Source: Streptomyces cyaneofuscatus (GTDB lineage Bacteria; Actinomycetota; Actinomycetes; Streptomycetales; Streptomycetaceae). Taken from it: DNA of 64,000 bases. The stretch lies in assembly GCF_000718135.1 (NCBI RefSeq), contig NZ_JOEM01000012.1:124001-188000 (forward strand). Reading direction: 5' to 3'. Made by a program: the position numbers and the translations under genes. Positions 25,471 to 34,446 of the stretch are shown here, one piece after another; positions within the stretch are counted from its first letter, which is position 1; the number at the start of each line of letters is the position of its first letter. The notes beneath the pieces are model-generated. The model did not search any database. It was not told where the DNA came from and was given only the letters and a program-made list of their open reading frames with translations.

Positions 25471-26154
25471 ATGAGCGAGCAGCAGCCGGAACCAGTGGCC
25501 CTGACCTGGCGGGACGTGGTCGCGACCGCCCGCCGGAGCGCTGCCGACGGCCTGGTCGTCGGCACCTCCGGCAATGTGTCGGCCCGCGTCGGGGACCTGG
25601 TCCTGGTGACCCCCAGCGGGGTGCCCTACGACCGGCTCGGACCCGGGGACGCCGTCGGCGTCGACCTGGACGGCCGTCAGGTCCTCGGGGAGCTGAGGCC
25701 GACCAGCGAACTCCCCCTCCACCTCGCGGTCTACGCGGAGACCGACGCCGCCGCCGTGGTCCACACCCACGCCGTGCACGCCACCGCCGTCTCCACCCTC
25801 GTCACCGAGGTGCCGCTCGTCCACTACGCGGCCGCCATCCTCGGCGGCCCGGTCCGCACCGCCGCCTACGCCCGCTACGGCACCCCGGAGCTGGCCGACG
25901 CGATGGTCACCGCCCTCCGGGGCCGCACCGGCTGCCTGCTGGCCAACCACGGCACCGTCACCTACGGACCCACCCTCGACCAGGCCTACGAGCGCACCGC
26001 CCAGCTGGAGTGGCTCTGCCGCCTCTGGCTCACCGCGAGCGCGCTGCCGGGCCGCACCCCGTCCCTGCTCAGCGAGGCCCAGCTGGCCGAGGTGACCGAG
26101 GCGCTCCAGGGATACGGGCAGCCCGGCCGACCCGGTGCACCGCAGCCCGACTGA
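25471..26154 (+). CDS. Class II aldolase/adducin-family protein
   Basis: A 227-residue zinc-type aldolase of the fuculose-1-phosphate/ribulose-phosphate group. The phosphate-binding loop is LVVGTSGNVSARVGDLVLVTPSG, the catalytic Glu is in LRPTSELPLHLAVYAE, and the zinc histidines are in VVHTHAVHAT and LLANHGTVTYG. The reaction is probably cleavage or epimerisation of a sugar phosphate; the substrate is not determined. The ATG at 25471 matches the usual N-terminal length; the longer in-frame upstream reading covers the pit promoter region and is rejected. Confidence 0.88.
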   Translation: MSEQQPEPVALTWRDVVATARRSAADGLVVGTSGNVSARVGDLVLVTPSGVPYDRLGPGDAVGVDLDGRQVLGELRPTSELPLHLAVYAETDAAAVVHTHAVHATAVSTLVTEVPLVHYAAAILGGPVRTAAYARYGTPELADAMVTALRGRTGCLLANHGTVTYGPTLDQAYERTAQLEWLCRLWLTASALPGRTPSLLSEAQLAEVTEALQGYGQPGRPGAPQPD

Positions 26155-26231
26155 CCCGGCGCGCCCCCCTCGCCGCACCGGACGGCCCCCGCCCACTGGC
26201 ACCGCGCCGCCCGCCCCACGACACTGAAGCG

Positions 26232-27359
26232 GTGCGCCCGGCAACTGCGACGGCAACGGCCGTCACCACGATCCTCGGCGCCGGTGCGGCAGCGGTCGCG
26301 GCCGGCCGGTACGCCAGCGGCGCCGCCCTCAAGGCGGCGCCCGGCCGACCCCTGCCCACCGACCGCAGACTCACCGTGCACGCCACGGGGATCCGGCAGG
26401 TCACCCTGACCCGCTCCCTCACGGCGCTCCGCCCCGGTACGTACGGGATCGAGGGCCCCGGCGTCCACGCCGTGGTCGGCCCCGTCGTCGAAGGGGCCGA
26501 GTCCACCGCCGACACCGTCGTCCGCACCCTGGAGCGGGTCACCCACGGCATCCTGGAGCCGGGCGACAAGGTCCGGCTCACCCCCGAGGTGTACCGGGGG
26601 GACCCCGGCGCCGCCCTCGGCCTGGAGTACCGGGAGGTCGAGATCCCCGGCGAGCTCGGCGGACTGCCCGCCTGGTGGGTCCCCGGCGACCGCGACACCT
26701 GGGTCATCACCGCGCACGGCCTCGGCACCACCCGCGAGCACCCCATGAACCTGATGGGCTTCCTGAGCGACCAGCAGCTCCCCGTGCTGGACCTCGCCTA
26801 CCGGGGCGACGCCGGAGCCCCCCGCCCCGCCGACGGCCTCGGCCACCTCGGCGCCTCCGAGTGGCGCGACCTGGACGCCGCGATGCGCTTCGCCGTCCGC
26901 TACGGCGCCCGGAACGTGATCCTGTACGGCTGGTCCACCGGCGCCTCCATGGCCCTGCACGCCGCCGTCAACTCCCCGCTGCGCGAGCGCGTCGGCGGCC
27001 TCGTCCTGGACTCCCCGGTCCTGGACTGGCCGACCACCCTGCGCGCCCTGGCCGCCGCCCGCGGCGTCCCCGCCGCCCTGCTGCCGCTGGCCGTCCGCGC
27101 CGCCCAGGGCCGGACCGGGATGACCTCGGCCCCGCTCCTGGACGCCTCCCTGGCCGACGCGCTGCCCGCCCCGACGCTGATCGTGCACGGCCCGGACGAC
27201 ACGATCGCCCCCTGGGGCCGGTCGCGGGCGCTCGCCGCCCGCCGCCCGGACCTGGTCAGCCTCCACGCCGTACAGCAGGCTCCGCATGCGTCGATGTGGA
27301 ACGCGGATCCCGGCCGCTACGAAGAGACGCTCCGGCGCTTCCTCACGCCCCTGATGTGA
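26232..27359 (+). CDS. Alpha/beta hydrolase
   Basis: A 375-residue alpha/beta hydrolase with an N-terminal hydrophobic segment (VTTILGAGAAAVAAGRYASG) that may anchor it to the membrane, followed by a beta-rich region of about 130 residues. The catalytic triad is readable: nucleophile Ser in ILYGWSTGASMALH, Asp in IVHGPDDTIAPW and His in QQAPHASMW. The oxyanion region is ITAHGLGTTREHP. Substrate unknown. The GTG at 26232 begins the protein; longer upstream readings overlap the aldolase gene in another frame. Confidence 0.85.
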   Translation: MRPATATATAVTTILGAGAAAVAAGRYASGAALKAAPGRPLPTDRRLTVHATGIRQVTLTRSLTALRPGTYGIEGPGVHAVVGPVVEGAESTADTVVRTLERVTHGILEPGDKVRLTPEVYRGDPGAALGLEYREVEIPGELGGLPAWWVPGDRDTWVITAHGLGTTREHPMNLMGFLSDQQLPVLDLAYRGDAGAPRPADGLGHLGASEWRDLDAAMRFAVRYGARNVILYGWSTGASMALHAAVNSPLRERVGGLVLDSPVLDWPTTLRALAAARGVPAALLPLAVRAAQGRTGMTSAPLLDASLADALPAPTLIVHGPDDTIAPWGRSRALAARRPDLVSLHAVQQAPHASMWNADPGRYEETLRRFLTPLM

Positions 27360-27469
27360 GGTGATGCGGGGATCGGTCCCTTTGGTCACCGCACCCCCGG
27401 CAACCGGGCGGGGACCGGGGAAACGCCTTCCGTTTGGGCTTTCGGGCCGTCAGAGGCAAGACTGCTCCC

Positions 27470-28879
27470 GTGACGTCCCGTACCCCGCGCGACTCCAGGC
27501 TGCGACTTGTCCGCCCGCGACCCCTCGCCACCGCCCGCAGGGCGGTGTCCACCCGGCGCACCCGGCCGGCCCCCCGGCCCCCCGAGGGCACCCCGCCCCG
27601 CACCGAACTGGCCCGGCAGGCCAGGGCGGTCCTCGCCGACGCCGTACGCATCGCCCACTGGGCCGCCGGCGCCCCCGCCCCCGGCAGCGCCGCACCCCTC
27701 GCCACCCAGGCCCTCGAACGGGCCGCGACGGCCCTGGAACTCTCCCCGGCACAGGTCCGTGCGGGCTGGGACCGGGCCCGGCTGGCCGGCCTGATCGAGC
27801 TGCACGGCGACACCGCCCGCCCCGGCTGGCGGCTGCGTGCCTGGGACCGGGACGACTCGGCCGTCCTGCGCGGCTGGGTCGCGCTCTTCGACGCCTGGTC
27901 GCTCGTCCACGCCGCCCCCGAGGGCATCGAGGCCGGAGCGGTCGCCGAAGCCGTCGAGGCCGTGCCCCAGGTGCTCTCCCTCCTCCAGCTCTCCGCGGGC
28001 CCCGTCGCCGTACCCGCCCTCCTGGACCTCCTCGCCCAGCGCATCGCCGAGCTCCAGGAGGAGCGCTGCGAAGTGCCGTACGGGGCCGGCCGCTCGGCCG
28101 CCGAGAGCGCTCCGGCCACCACCGGACGCCCCGCACCCGCCCCCGACCGCGGCGCCGACCTCGACGCCCTGCTGCTCGACTGGGCCCTGGAGGGGCTCGC
28201 GGCCGTCGGCGCCCTGACCCTCGGCAAAGGGCACGCCACCCTCACCCCGCTCGGCAACTGGGCGGTCTGGGTCAAGCTGGAACAGATCTGCGTCGCCGCC
28301 CAGAGCCCGGCCGGGAACATCGAGCAGTCCGCCGCCGACATGCTGCTCGGCTGCGCCCGGCTCACCCCCGGACCGGCCCGCGCCGAATACCGCGCCTGGC
28401 TCGCTGCCCGTACGGTCGGCAGCGCCGTCGCCGAACTCCTCGCCGTCGCCCGGGGCGAGGACGCGCTGCTGCGGGGCCTGGCCTTCGAGGCGCTCCGCGT
28501 CGTCGGCGCCCCCGCCGAGCCCGAGGTCCGCGCGGTGGTCACCCACCCGTCGCTGCGGCCCTACGCGCTGCTCTGGCTCGCCGAGTACGAAGGGGCCGAC
28601 CCGGACGACGCGCAGGAGATCCTCAGCCGCGAGGAGGCCACCTGGCTCTGGGTCGACACCGCGGCCGCCGTCGCCGACCACGGCGAGACCGGCCTGCTGG
28701 TGCGCCACCTCGACTCCGCCGTCCAGGGCACCGTCCCGGCGCTCCTCGACGAGGTCAGAGCCGTCGGCCACCCGCGCACGGTCCAGGTCCTGGTCGCCCT
28801 GGCCGCCGCCCACCCCGACCCGGCCCTGGCCAAAGCGGTCCGCCGGGCCGCCTTCCAGGTCCACACCGGCGGAGCCTGA
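27470..28879 (+). CDS. Uncharacterised alpha-helical protein
   Basis: A 469-residue protein that I do not recognise by function. After a basic Pro/Arg-rich N-terminus (about 50 residues) it is nearly all helix-forming. The C-terminal third, GLAFEALRVVGAPAEPEVRA through YALLWLAEYEGADPDD and GTVPALLDEVRAVGHPRTVQ, reads like HEAT/ARM-type repeats. No catalytic motif, signal peptide or membrane helix is seen. GTG 27470 is chosen as start; a TTG at 27434 is also in frame. A long hairpin terminator closes the gene against the convergent VOC gene. Confidence 0.7.
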   Translation: MTSRTPRDSRLRLVRPRPLATARRAVSTRRTRPAPRPPEGTPPRTELARQARAVLADAVRIAHWAAGAPAPGSAAPLATQALERAATALELSPAQVRAGWDRARLAGLIELHGDTARPGWRLRAWDRDDSAVLRGWVALFDAWSLVHAAPEGIEAGAVAEAVEAVPQVLSLLQLSAGPVAVPALLDLLAQRIAELQEERCEVPYGAGRSAAESAPATTGRPAPAPDRGADLDALLLDWALEGLAAVGALTLGKGHATLTPLGNWAVWVKLEQICVAAQSPAGNIEQSAADMLLGCARLTPGPARAEYRAWLAARTVGSAVAELLAVARGEDALLRGLAFEALRVVGAPAEPEVRAVVTHPSLRPYALLWLAEYEGADPDDAQEILSREEATWLWVDTAAAVADHGETGLLVRHLDSAVQGTVPALLDEVRAVGHPRTVQVLVALAAAHPDPALAKAVRRAAFQVHTGGA

Positions 28880-28889
28880 GCCCCGCGCG

Positions 28890-28929
28890 CCCGGGGTCCG
28901 CCGGGCATCCCTAGCCGGCGGACCCCGGG
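28890..28929. terminator. Terminator between convergent genes, overlapping the VOC stop
   Basis: A perfect 15-bp stem (28890-28904 with 28915-28929). The right arm lies inside the last codons of the minus-strand VOC gene. Confidence 0.78.
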
Positions 28930-29324
28930 GCGTACGTCCCGAAGCTCCAGACGTTGCCCTCGGCGTCCCGCGCCATGTAGTCCCGCGAGCCGTAGTCCTG
29001 GTCCGTCGGCTCCATCAGGATCTCCACCCCGAAATCCCGGGCCCGCGCGAAGTGCTCGTCGACCTCGTCCACCACCACGTACACCCCCGCCGGGCCCGCC
29101 CCCGCCATCGCCCGGGCGAACGCGCCGTCCCCGCCCTTGGAGCCGAGCATCACCCTGCCGTTGCCGCAGGACAGCTCGGCGTGCACCACGCTGCCGTTCT
29201 CGCCCTCGTAGACCGCCTCCTCGGTGAAGCCGAGGCCCTCCGTCAGCGTCCTGATCGCGGCCTTCGCGTCGTCGTAGAGGACCGTCGGGTAGATCGTCGG
29301 GACACCCTCCGCCACACCTGCCAT
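28911..29324 (-). CDS. VOC-family (glyoxalase/bleomycin-resistance-like) protein
   Basis: A 137-residue single-domain vicinal-oxygen-chelate protein, two beta-alpha-beta-beta-beta halves: TIYPTVLYDDAKAAIRTLTE with GLGFTEE, VVHAELSCGNGRVMLGS, then VYVVVDEVDEHFARARDFGV and RDYMARDAEGNVWSFGTY. Members include glyoxalases, dioxygenases and resistance proteins of the PhnB-like branch; the substrate is not known. The ATG at 29324 is preceded by GGAGAGGTGAGGG; a GTG three codons upstream lies inside that ribosome site and is less likely. Confidence 0.85.
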   Translation of the reverse strand: MAGVAEGVPTIYPTVLYDDAKAAIRTLTEGLGFTEEAVYEGENGSVVHAELSCGNGRVMLGSKGGDGAFARAMAGAGPAGVYVVVDEVDEHFARARDFGVEILMEPTDQDYGSRDYMARDAEGNVWSFGTYAPGSAG

Positions 29325-29420
29325 CGCCCTCACCTCTCCTGTGATCTGCGTCTCAGTCTTCCACCGGGTACTGACAATGCCTTCCTGGAGCAGATCCCCG
29401 CAGGTCAGGCAGGGGACGGC

Positions 29421-30311
29421 TCAGGCGAAGGTGTCGCACCGCCCCATGTCGCCGCTGCGGAACCCGGTGGAGAACCACTGCTGGCGCTGCGCGGACGAGC
29501 CGTGCGTCCAGGACTCCGGGGTCACCCGGCCCTGGAACCGCTCCTGGATCCGGTCGTCGCCGACCGCCGCCGCCGCGTCCAGACCGTCCCGGATGTCCGC
29601 CCGGGTCAGCTCCGTGATCAGCGGCCGGCCCGTCGACTCGTCCGGTGTCGTCGTCGCGTGGTGCGCCCAGACCCCGGCGTAGCAGTCGGCCTGCAGCTCC
29701 ACCTTCACCGCGTTGCTGTCCGCCCCCTGCCGCCCGTCCTGCGACCGGCTCAGCGTGCCCGTCTGGTTCTGCACATGGTGGCCGTACTCGTGCGCGATCA
29801 CATACGCCTGGGCGAACGGCCCGCCGCTGGAGCCGAACTTCGTCCGCAGCTCGTCGAAGAAGCCCAGGTCCAGATAGACCTTCCGGTCACCGGGGCAGTA
29901 GAACGGCCCCACCGCCGAGGTCGCCGCCCCGCAGGCGGTACCGACCCGCTCGCTGAACAGGACCGTCGGGGCGGCCCCGTAACTACCGCGCCGCCGCTCG
30001 AACTCCTGACGCCAGAAGTCCTGCACGCTGTTGACCACCGCCACCGTCCGGCAGTCGTCCCGGCTGTTGGCGTCCTGGCCCTTCAGGCAGCTCTCCTGCA
30101 CCTGCGCCGCCGACGAGGAGGCCGCCCCGGGCTCCGTATCGCCGGACGAGAGGCCGAGCTGATCGGGGCCGACGCCGAACAGCAGCCCCAGGATCAGCGC
30201 GATCACCCCCACGATGCCGCCGCCCACGGTGGCCCGCCCGCCCGGGATCCGGCTGCCCCGCACGTCCTGGACCTCGGATGTGTCCAGATCGGCGTCGTCG
30301 TCGAACTGCAC
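29421..30311 (-). CDS. Neutral zinc metallopeptidase (YpfJ/KPN_02809 family)
   Basis: A 296-residue membrane-anchored zinc peptidase. A cytoplasmic acidic N-terminus (VQFDDDADLDTSEV) precedes one transmembrane helix (GGGIVGVIALILGLLFGVGP). The extracellular domain carries the zinc motif HEYGHH in YVIAHEYGHHVQNQTG and the third ligand region KVELQADCYAGVWAHH. Cysteines at CLKGQD, DDCRT, ACGAA and FYCPG may form disulfides. The GTG at 30311 has a perfect GGAGG seven bases before it, which fixes the start. The physiological substrate is unknown. Confidence 0.9.
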   Translation of the reverse strand: MQFDDDADLDTSEVQDVRGSRIPGGRATVGGGIVGVIALILGLLFGVGPDQLGLSSGDTEPGAASSSAAQVQESCLKGQDANSRDDCRTVAVVNSVQDFWRQEFERRRGSYGAAPTVLFSERVGTACGAATSAVGPFYCPGDRKVYLDLGFFDELRTKFGSSGGPFAQAYVIAHEYGHHVQNQTGTLSRSQDGRQGADSNAVKVELQADCYAGVWAHHATTTPDESTGRPLITELTRADIRDGLDAAAAVGDDRIQERFQGRVTPESWTHGSSAQRQQWFSTGFRSGDMGRCDTFA

Positions 30312-30429
30312 GGGCGCACCTCCGTCGGCTCGGGCGGGGACCGGGGTGGCACCCTGCGCCGAGTATCGGACGGTTACCCCCGGCGGGCACGCGGAAAAGC
30401 AGTTGCACACCGCCAGTAGAATGGGGCCT

Positions 30430-30453
30430 ATGGCCATTCTCCTTGCGCATTAG
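30430..30453 (+). CDS. Possible 7-codon leader peptide ahead of the ABC-F gene
   Basis: ATGGCCATTCTCCTTGCGCA-TTAG encodes MAILLAH, ending 60 bp before the ABC-F GTG. A purine-rich GAATGGGG precedes it. Leader peptides of this kind control several antibiotic-resistance ABC-F genes by ribosome stalling. No evidence of expression here. Confidence 0.3.
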   Translation: MAILLAH

Positions 30454-30513
30454 CGGCGTCGAGAGACCTCCGCCCTCGTCCCTCCGCCGTCCATCCTGCC
30501 CTGGAGTTTTTCC

Positions 30514-32112
30514 GTGATCACCGCCTCCGGCATCGAGCTGCGCGCCGGCGCCCGCATCCTCATCGAGTCCGCCTCCTTCCGTATCGCCAAGGGCGACCGC
30601 ATCGGCCTGGTCGGCCGCAACGGCGCGGGCAAGACCACCCTCACCAAGTGCCTCGCGGGCGAGGGCACCCCCGCGGGCGGCACCATCACCCGCTCCGGCG
30701 AGGTCGGCTACCTCCCGCAGGACCCGCGCACCGGCGACCTGGAGATCCTCGCCCGCGACCGCATCCTCTCCGCCCGGGGTCTCGACGAGATCCTGCGCAA
30801 GATGCGCGAGAACGAGGAGCGGATGGCGAACGGCAAGGGTGCCACCCGTGAGAAGGCGATGAAGAAGTACGAGCGCCTGGAGACGGAGTTCCTCACCAAG
30901 GGCGGGTACGCCGCCGAGGCCGAGGCCGCCACCATCGCCGCCGCGCTCAGCCTGCCCGACCGGGTGCTCGGACAGCCCCTGCACACGCTCTCCGGTGGTC
31001 AGCGCCGCCGAGTCGAGCTGGCCCGGATCCTCTTCTCGGACGCCGACACCCTGCTCCTCGACGAGCCCACCAACCACCTCGACGCGGACTCGATCGTCTG
31101 GCTGCGCGACTACCTGAAGAACTACCGCGGCGGCTTCGTCGTGATCTCCCACGACGTCGAGCTCGTCGAGACCGTGGTCAACAAGGTGTTCTACCTCGAC
31201 GCCAACCGCTCGCAGATCGACATCTACAACATGGGCTGGAAGCTCTACCAGCAGCAGCGCGAGGCCGACGAGAAGCGCCGCAAGCGCGAGCGCCAGAACG
31301 CCGAGAAGAAGGCCGCGACGCTCAACGCGCAGGCCGACAAGATGCGCGCCAAGGCCACCAAGACCGTCGCCGCCCAGAACATGGCCAAGCGCGCCGACCG
31401 CCTGCTCTCGGGCCTGGAGGCCGTACGGGTCTCCGACAAGGTCGCCAAGCTGCGCTTCCCCGACCCCTCGCCCTGCGGCAAGACCCCGCTGATGGCGGAG
31501 GGCCTCTCCAAGTCCTACGGCTCGCTGGAGATCTTCACCGACGTCGACCTGGCCATCGACAAGGGCTCCCGCGTCGTCATCCTCGGCCTCAACGGCGCGG
31601 GCAAGACCACGCTGCTGCGGCTGCTCGGCGGCGCGGAGAAGCCCGACACCGGCCAGATCATCGAGGGCCACGGCCTCAAGCTCGGCTACTACGCCCAGGA
31701 GCACGAGACCCTCGACCCGGACCGCACGGTCCTGGAGAACATGCGCTCCGCCGCGCCCGACCTCGACCTCGTCCAGGTCCGCAAGACGCTCGGCTCGTTC
31801 CTCTTCTCCGGCGACGACGTCGACAAGCCGGCCGGGGTGCTCTCCGGCGGCGAGAAGACCCGGCTCGCGCTCGCGACCCTGGTCGTCTCCTCGGCCAACG
31901 TGCTCCTGCTCGACGAGCCGACGAACAACCTCGACCCGGCCAGCCGCGAGGAGATCCTCGGCGCGCTGCGCACCTACAAGGGCGCCGTCGTCCTGGTCAC
32001 CCACGACGAGGGCGCCGTCGAGGCGCTCCAGCCGGAGCGGATCATCCTGCTCCCGGACGGTGTCGAGGACCTCTGGGGTGCCGACTACCGGGACCTGGTC
32101 GCCCTCGCCTGA
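30514..32112 (+). CDS. ABC-F family ATPase
   Basis: A 532-residue soluble protein with two ABC domains and no membrane segments. Walker A motifs are GLVGRNGAGKTTL and ILGLNGAGKTTLL; signatures are LSGGQRRRVELARIL and LSGGEKTRLALATLV; Walker B motifs are LLLDEPTNHLD and LLLDEPTNNLD. The charged inter-domain linker (KRRKRERQNAEKKAATLNAQ, residues about 245-300) is the P-site-tRNA-interaction motif region. ABC-F proteins bind the ribosomal E site and rescue stalled or drug-bound ribosomes. Resistance cannot be told from housekeeping by sequence alone. GTG start with GGAG eight bases before. Confidence 0.93.
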   Translation: MITASGIELRAGARILIESASFRIAKGDRIGLVGRNGAGKTTLTKCLAGEGTPAGGTITRSGEVGYLPQDPRTGDLEILARDRILSARGLDEILRKMRENEERMANGKGATREKAMKKYERLETEFLTKGGYAAEAEAATIAAALSLPDRVLGQPLHTLSGGQRRRVELARILFSDADTLLLDEPTNHLDADSIVWLRDYLKNYRGGFVVISHDVELVETVVNKVFYLDANRSQIDIYNMGWKLYQQQREADEKRRKRERQNAEKKAATLNAQADKMRAKATKTVAAQNMAKRADRLLSGLEAVRVSDKVAKLRFPDPSPCGKTPLMAEGLSKSYGSLEIFTDVDLAIDKGSRVVILGLNGAGKTTLLRLLGGAEKPDTGQIIEGHGLKLGYYAQEHETLDPDRTVLENMRSAAPDLDLVQVRKTLGSFLFSGDDVDKPAGVLSGGEKTRLALATLVVSSANVLLLDEPTNNLDPASREEILGALRTYKGAVVLVTHDEGAVEALQPERIILLPDGVEDLWGADYRDLVALA

Positions 32113-32415
32113 TCCCCTCCGGACAGATCCCCGGCCCCCTCCGGATAGATCATTCGGCCTACGCGTGATCCACCATCTGCGTGAGGGCGTCTCGTACCCC
32201 GGTGGTGCGCCCGGCGCTCACCCGCCGCGCGCCCCTTTCCGGGGTCTTGCTCCCCGTACGGCTCTGACCTGCCGGTTCTTTCGCCGGTAGGGGCCGTATG
32301 CCCCTGTGGCCCGCCGGAATACGGGATTCCGATCGTGTCCGGGCGCTCTCCGGTCCGGAATCCGGTCGTACCGACCTTGCCGAATGGGTGGCCAGGAAGC
32401 GCGGGAGGGGTGATC
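32113..32415. other. Gene-free stretch after the ABC-F gene
   Basis: There is no ORF I can support here. The stretch contains a near-duplicate pair CCCTCCGGACAGATC/CCCTCCGGATAGATC just after the ABC-F stop and a short hairpin AGGGGC-CGTAT-GCCCCT (32289-32305) that might end the transcript. Confidence 0.4.
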
Positions 32416-32454
32416 ATGAGAGTCCAGAGCGCACTTCCCATAGAGGAGGCACGG

Positions 32455-32676
32455 GTGGCCGAGACTCTGAAGAAGGGCAGCCGGGTGACCGGCGCCGCGC
32501 GTGACAAGCTCGCGGCAGACCTGAAGAAGAAGTACGACTCCGGTGCGAGCATCAGGGCGCTGGCCGAGGAAACCGGCCGCTCCTACGGGTTCGTCCACCG
32601 GATGCTCAGTGAGTCCGGAGTGACGCTGCGGGGACGCGGCGGAGCCACACGAGGCAAGAAGGCCGCTTCGGCCTGA
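32455..32676 (+). CDS. Small helix-turn-helix protein
   Basis: A 73-residue basic protein conserved in Streptomyces. The N-terminal VAETLKKGSRVTGAARDKLA is followed by LKKKYDSGASIRALAEETGR and SYGFVHRMLSESG, a resolvase/homeodomain-like HTH (residues about 24-55), and a Gly/Arg/Lys tail (RGRGGATRGKK) that may bind DNA nonspecifically. The target is unknown. The GTG at 32455 follows GAGGAGGCACGG. An in-frame ATG at 32416 also has a strong site (GGAGGGG), so an 86-residue form is equally possible. Confidence 0.85.
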   Translation: MAETLKKGSRVTGAARDKLAADLKKKYDSGASIRALAEETGRSYGFVHRMLSESGVTLRGRGGATRGKKAASA

Positions 32677-32805
32677 GTGCCCCGGAGGCGTGAGGGCTCA
32701 TCGGAATTCGGGGTGGCCACCCGGCTGACCGCGAGGTCGTCCGGGTGGTTACTGTTCAGTCACTTAGTTTCTGAGTGCTGACTGCACCCGATCCGGAGGC
32801 GCCCC

Positions 32806-33597
32806 ATGACCTCGCTCGACCCTGTGCTCGACAAGGACGGCGTACGGCTCACCGTCGAAGACGCGGTTGCCACGGTGACGCTCACCAACCCGGCCAAGCG
32901 CAACGCCCAGTCTCCCGCTCTGTGGCGGGCGTTGACCGAGGCCGGACGGGTGCTGCCCGGCGATGTCCGCGTCGTGGTGCTCCGCGGCGAGGGCAAGTCC
33001 TTCTCCGCGGGCCTCGACCGGCAGGCGTTCACCCCCGAGGGGTTCGACGGCGAGCCGTCCTTCCTCGACATGGCGCGCGGCCCGGAGGCCGAGCTCGACG
33101 CGACCATCGCCGAGTACCAGGAGGCGTTCACCTGGTGGCGCCGCAACGACCTCGTGTCGATCGCGACGGTCCAGGGCCACGCCATCGGCGCCGGCTTCCA
33201 GCTCGCCCTCGCCTGCGATCTGCGGATCGTCGCCGAGGACGTGCAGTTCGCCATGCGCGAGACCAGCCTCGGCCTCGTCCCCGACCTCACGGGCACCCAC
33301 CCCCTGGTGAACCTCGTGGGGTACGCCCGCGCGCTCGAGATCTGCGCCACCGGGCGGTTCGTCCACGCCGAGGAGGCCGAGCGCACCGGCCTCGCCAACC
33401 TCGTGGTCCCCGCCGACCAGCTGGACGCGGCCGCCCGCGACCTGGCCGCCGCCCTGGTCTCCGCCCCCCGCGACGCCGTCGTGGAGACCAAGGCCCTGCT
33501 GGCCGGCGCCCTCTCCCGTGACTACGAGGAGCAGCGCACCGCCGAGCGGGCCGCCCAGGGCCGCAGGCTGCGCGACCTCGCGGGCATCACCGACTAG
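32806..33597 (+). CDS. Enoyl-CoA hydratase/isomerase family protein
   Basis: A 263-residue crotonase-fold enzyme. The oxyanion-hole segments are GEGKSFSAGLDRQAF and TVQGHAIGAGFQLALACDLR; the active-site acid region MRETSLGLVPDLTGTHPLV keeps the first Glu and has Asp where hydratases usually have Gly/Glu. It therefore may be an isomerase or hydratase of a short acyl-CoA. The C-terminal ETKALLAGALSRDYEEQRTA helix closes the trimer. It is monocistronic with a plain ATG start. The repeat 33601-33660 follows its stop. Confidence 0.87.
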   Translation: MTSLDPVLDKDGVRLTVEDAVATVTLTNPAKRNAQSPALWRALTEAGRVLPGDVRVVVLRGEGKSFSAGLDRQAFTPEGFDGEPSFLDMARGPEAELDATIAEYQEAFTWWRRNDLVSIATVQGHAIGAGFQLALACDLRIVAEDVQFAMRETSLGLVPDLTGTHPLVNLVGYARALEICATGRFVHAEEAERTGLANLVVPADQLDAAARDLAAALVSAPRDAVVETKALLAGALSRDYEEQRTAERAAQGRRLRDLAGITD

Positions 33598-33600
33598 CGC

Positions 33601-33660
33601 GTCTCACCGGACACCAGCGGGTGTCACCGGGCGCTAACGGGTATCACCGGATGCCTCGAC
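33601..33660. repeat. Three 20-bp tandem repeats at a convergent 3' junction
   Basis: GTCTCACCGG, GTGTCACCGG and GTATCACCGG start units of exactly 20 bp at 33601, 33621 and 33641. The minus-strand gene stops inside the second unit (33634), so its last codons are repeat-derived. Confidence 0.7.
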
Positions 33661-34446
33661 CACGTCGGTGACCAGCACCGACACCGGCAGCCGGTCCGCC
33701 GTGGCCGCCGACACCGCCGTGCGCACCGACCGGGCCACATCGAGGGCCCGGTGGTCCCCGGCCGTCGCCACCTCGACCCGGATGTGGTCCTCGGCGGTGT
33801 GCACCGCACCGCCGAGGACGCGGGTCAGCGAGACGACACCGGGGACCGCCGCAGCCGCCTCTCCCGCAGGCCCCTCCGCCTTCGTATCCGTCTTCGCGGC
33901 CGGGGCCGGGGCCGGCGGGGAGGGTGCGTCGGCCGGGTCCGTCACCTGATCGGGCGCAGCGTCGTCGAGCAATGCCGTCACCCGCAGATCCACCTCCGCG
34001 ATCTCCAGGCCGAGCCGGGCTGCGGCCGCCGTGACGAGCGCCGCGCGCAGGGCGGCCGCCGAGTCGGGCAGCGGGCGGTCCCCGGCCGCCCGGAACTCCG
34101 CCTCGATCCTCAGCGGCCCGGGCGGCAGACCGCTCGGCGGCGCCGGAGGCAGGGCGAGGCCCGTCTCCGCCACGACGCCTGCCCCCGCCGGGCCCCCGGC
34201 CCCCGCCGAACGACCCGTCTCCGCCCCCGTATCCACACCGGTGGCCTCCCGGGCCGGCCCGATCCTCAGCGTCCCCAGCACCGCGCCCTCCACGGCCGCC
34301 CCGCGCAGCACCGAGGCCGCCGCCGTCTCCGCGATCCAGGCGCCGTCCACCGCGCCACCCAGGGGGAGCAGTCTGCCGAGGCCCAGGCGTTGCCGTACCG
34401 CGGCTGTCCATCCGTCGGCCCTCTGCGGGCTCCGCTCCGTCGTCAT
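33634..34446 (-). CDS. Protein with two Asp23-like folds, divergent from the asp23 cluster
   Basis: A 270-residue soluble protein. Two segments show the beta-helix-beta pattern of Asp23/Gls24 domains: about residues 110-165 (RIEAEFRAAGDRPLPDSAAA, LGLEIAEVDLRVTALL) and about 205-265 (VPGVVSLTRVLGGAVHTAED, HIRVEVATAGDHRALDVARS, LPVSVLVTDVVEA). They are joined by a Pro/Ala/Asp linker. No exact family name comes to mind. The ATG at 34446 lies 95 bp from the divergent asp23 gene, suggesting shared control and a role in the same envelope-stress system. Confidence 0.72.
   Translation of the reverse strand: MTTERSPQRADGWTAAVRQRLGLGRLLPLGGAVDGAWIAETAAASVLRGAAVEGAVLGTLRIGPAREATGVDTGAETGRSAGAGGPAGAGVVAETGLALPPAPPSGLPPGPLRIEAEFRAAGDRPLPDSAAALRAALVTAAAARLGLEIAEVDLRVTALLDDAAPDQVTDPADAPSPPAPAPAAKTDTKAEGPAGEAAAAVPGVVSLTRVLGGAVHTAEDHIRVEVATAGDHRALDVARSVRTAVSAATADRLPVSVLVTDVVEASGDTR

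Noticed and set aside
29983..32004. 673-codon minus-strand frame over the ABC-F gene
   Set aside because: The ABC-F Walker and signature motifs on the plus strand decide the coding strand.
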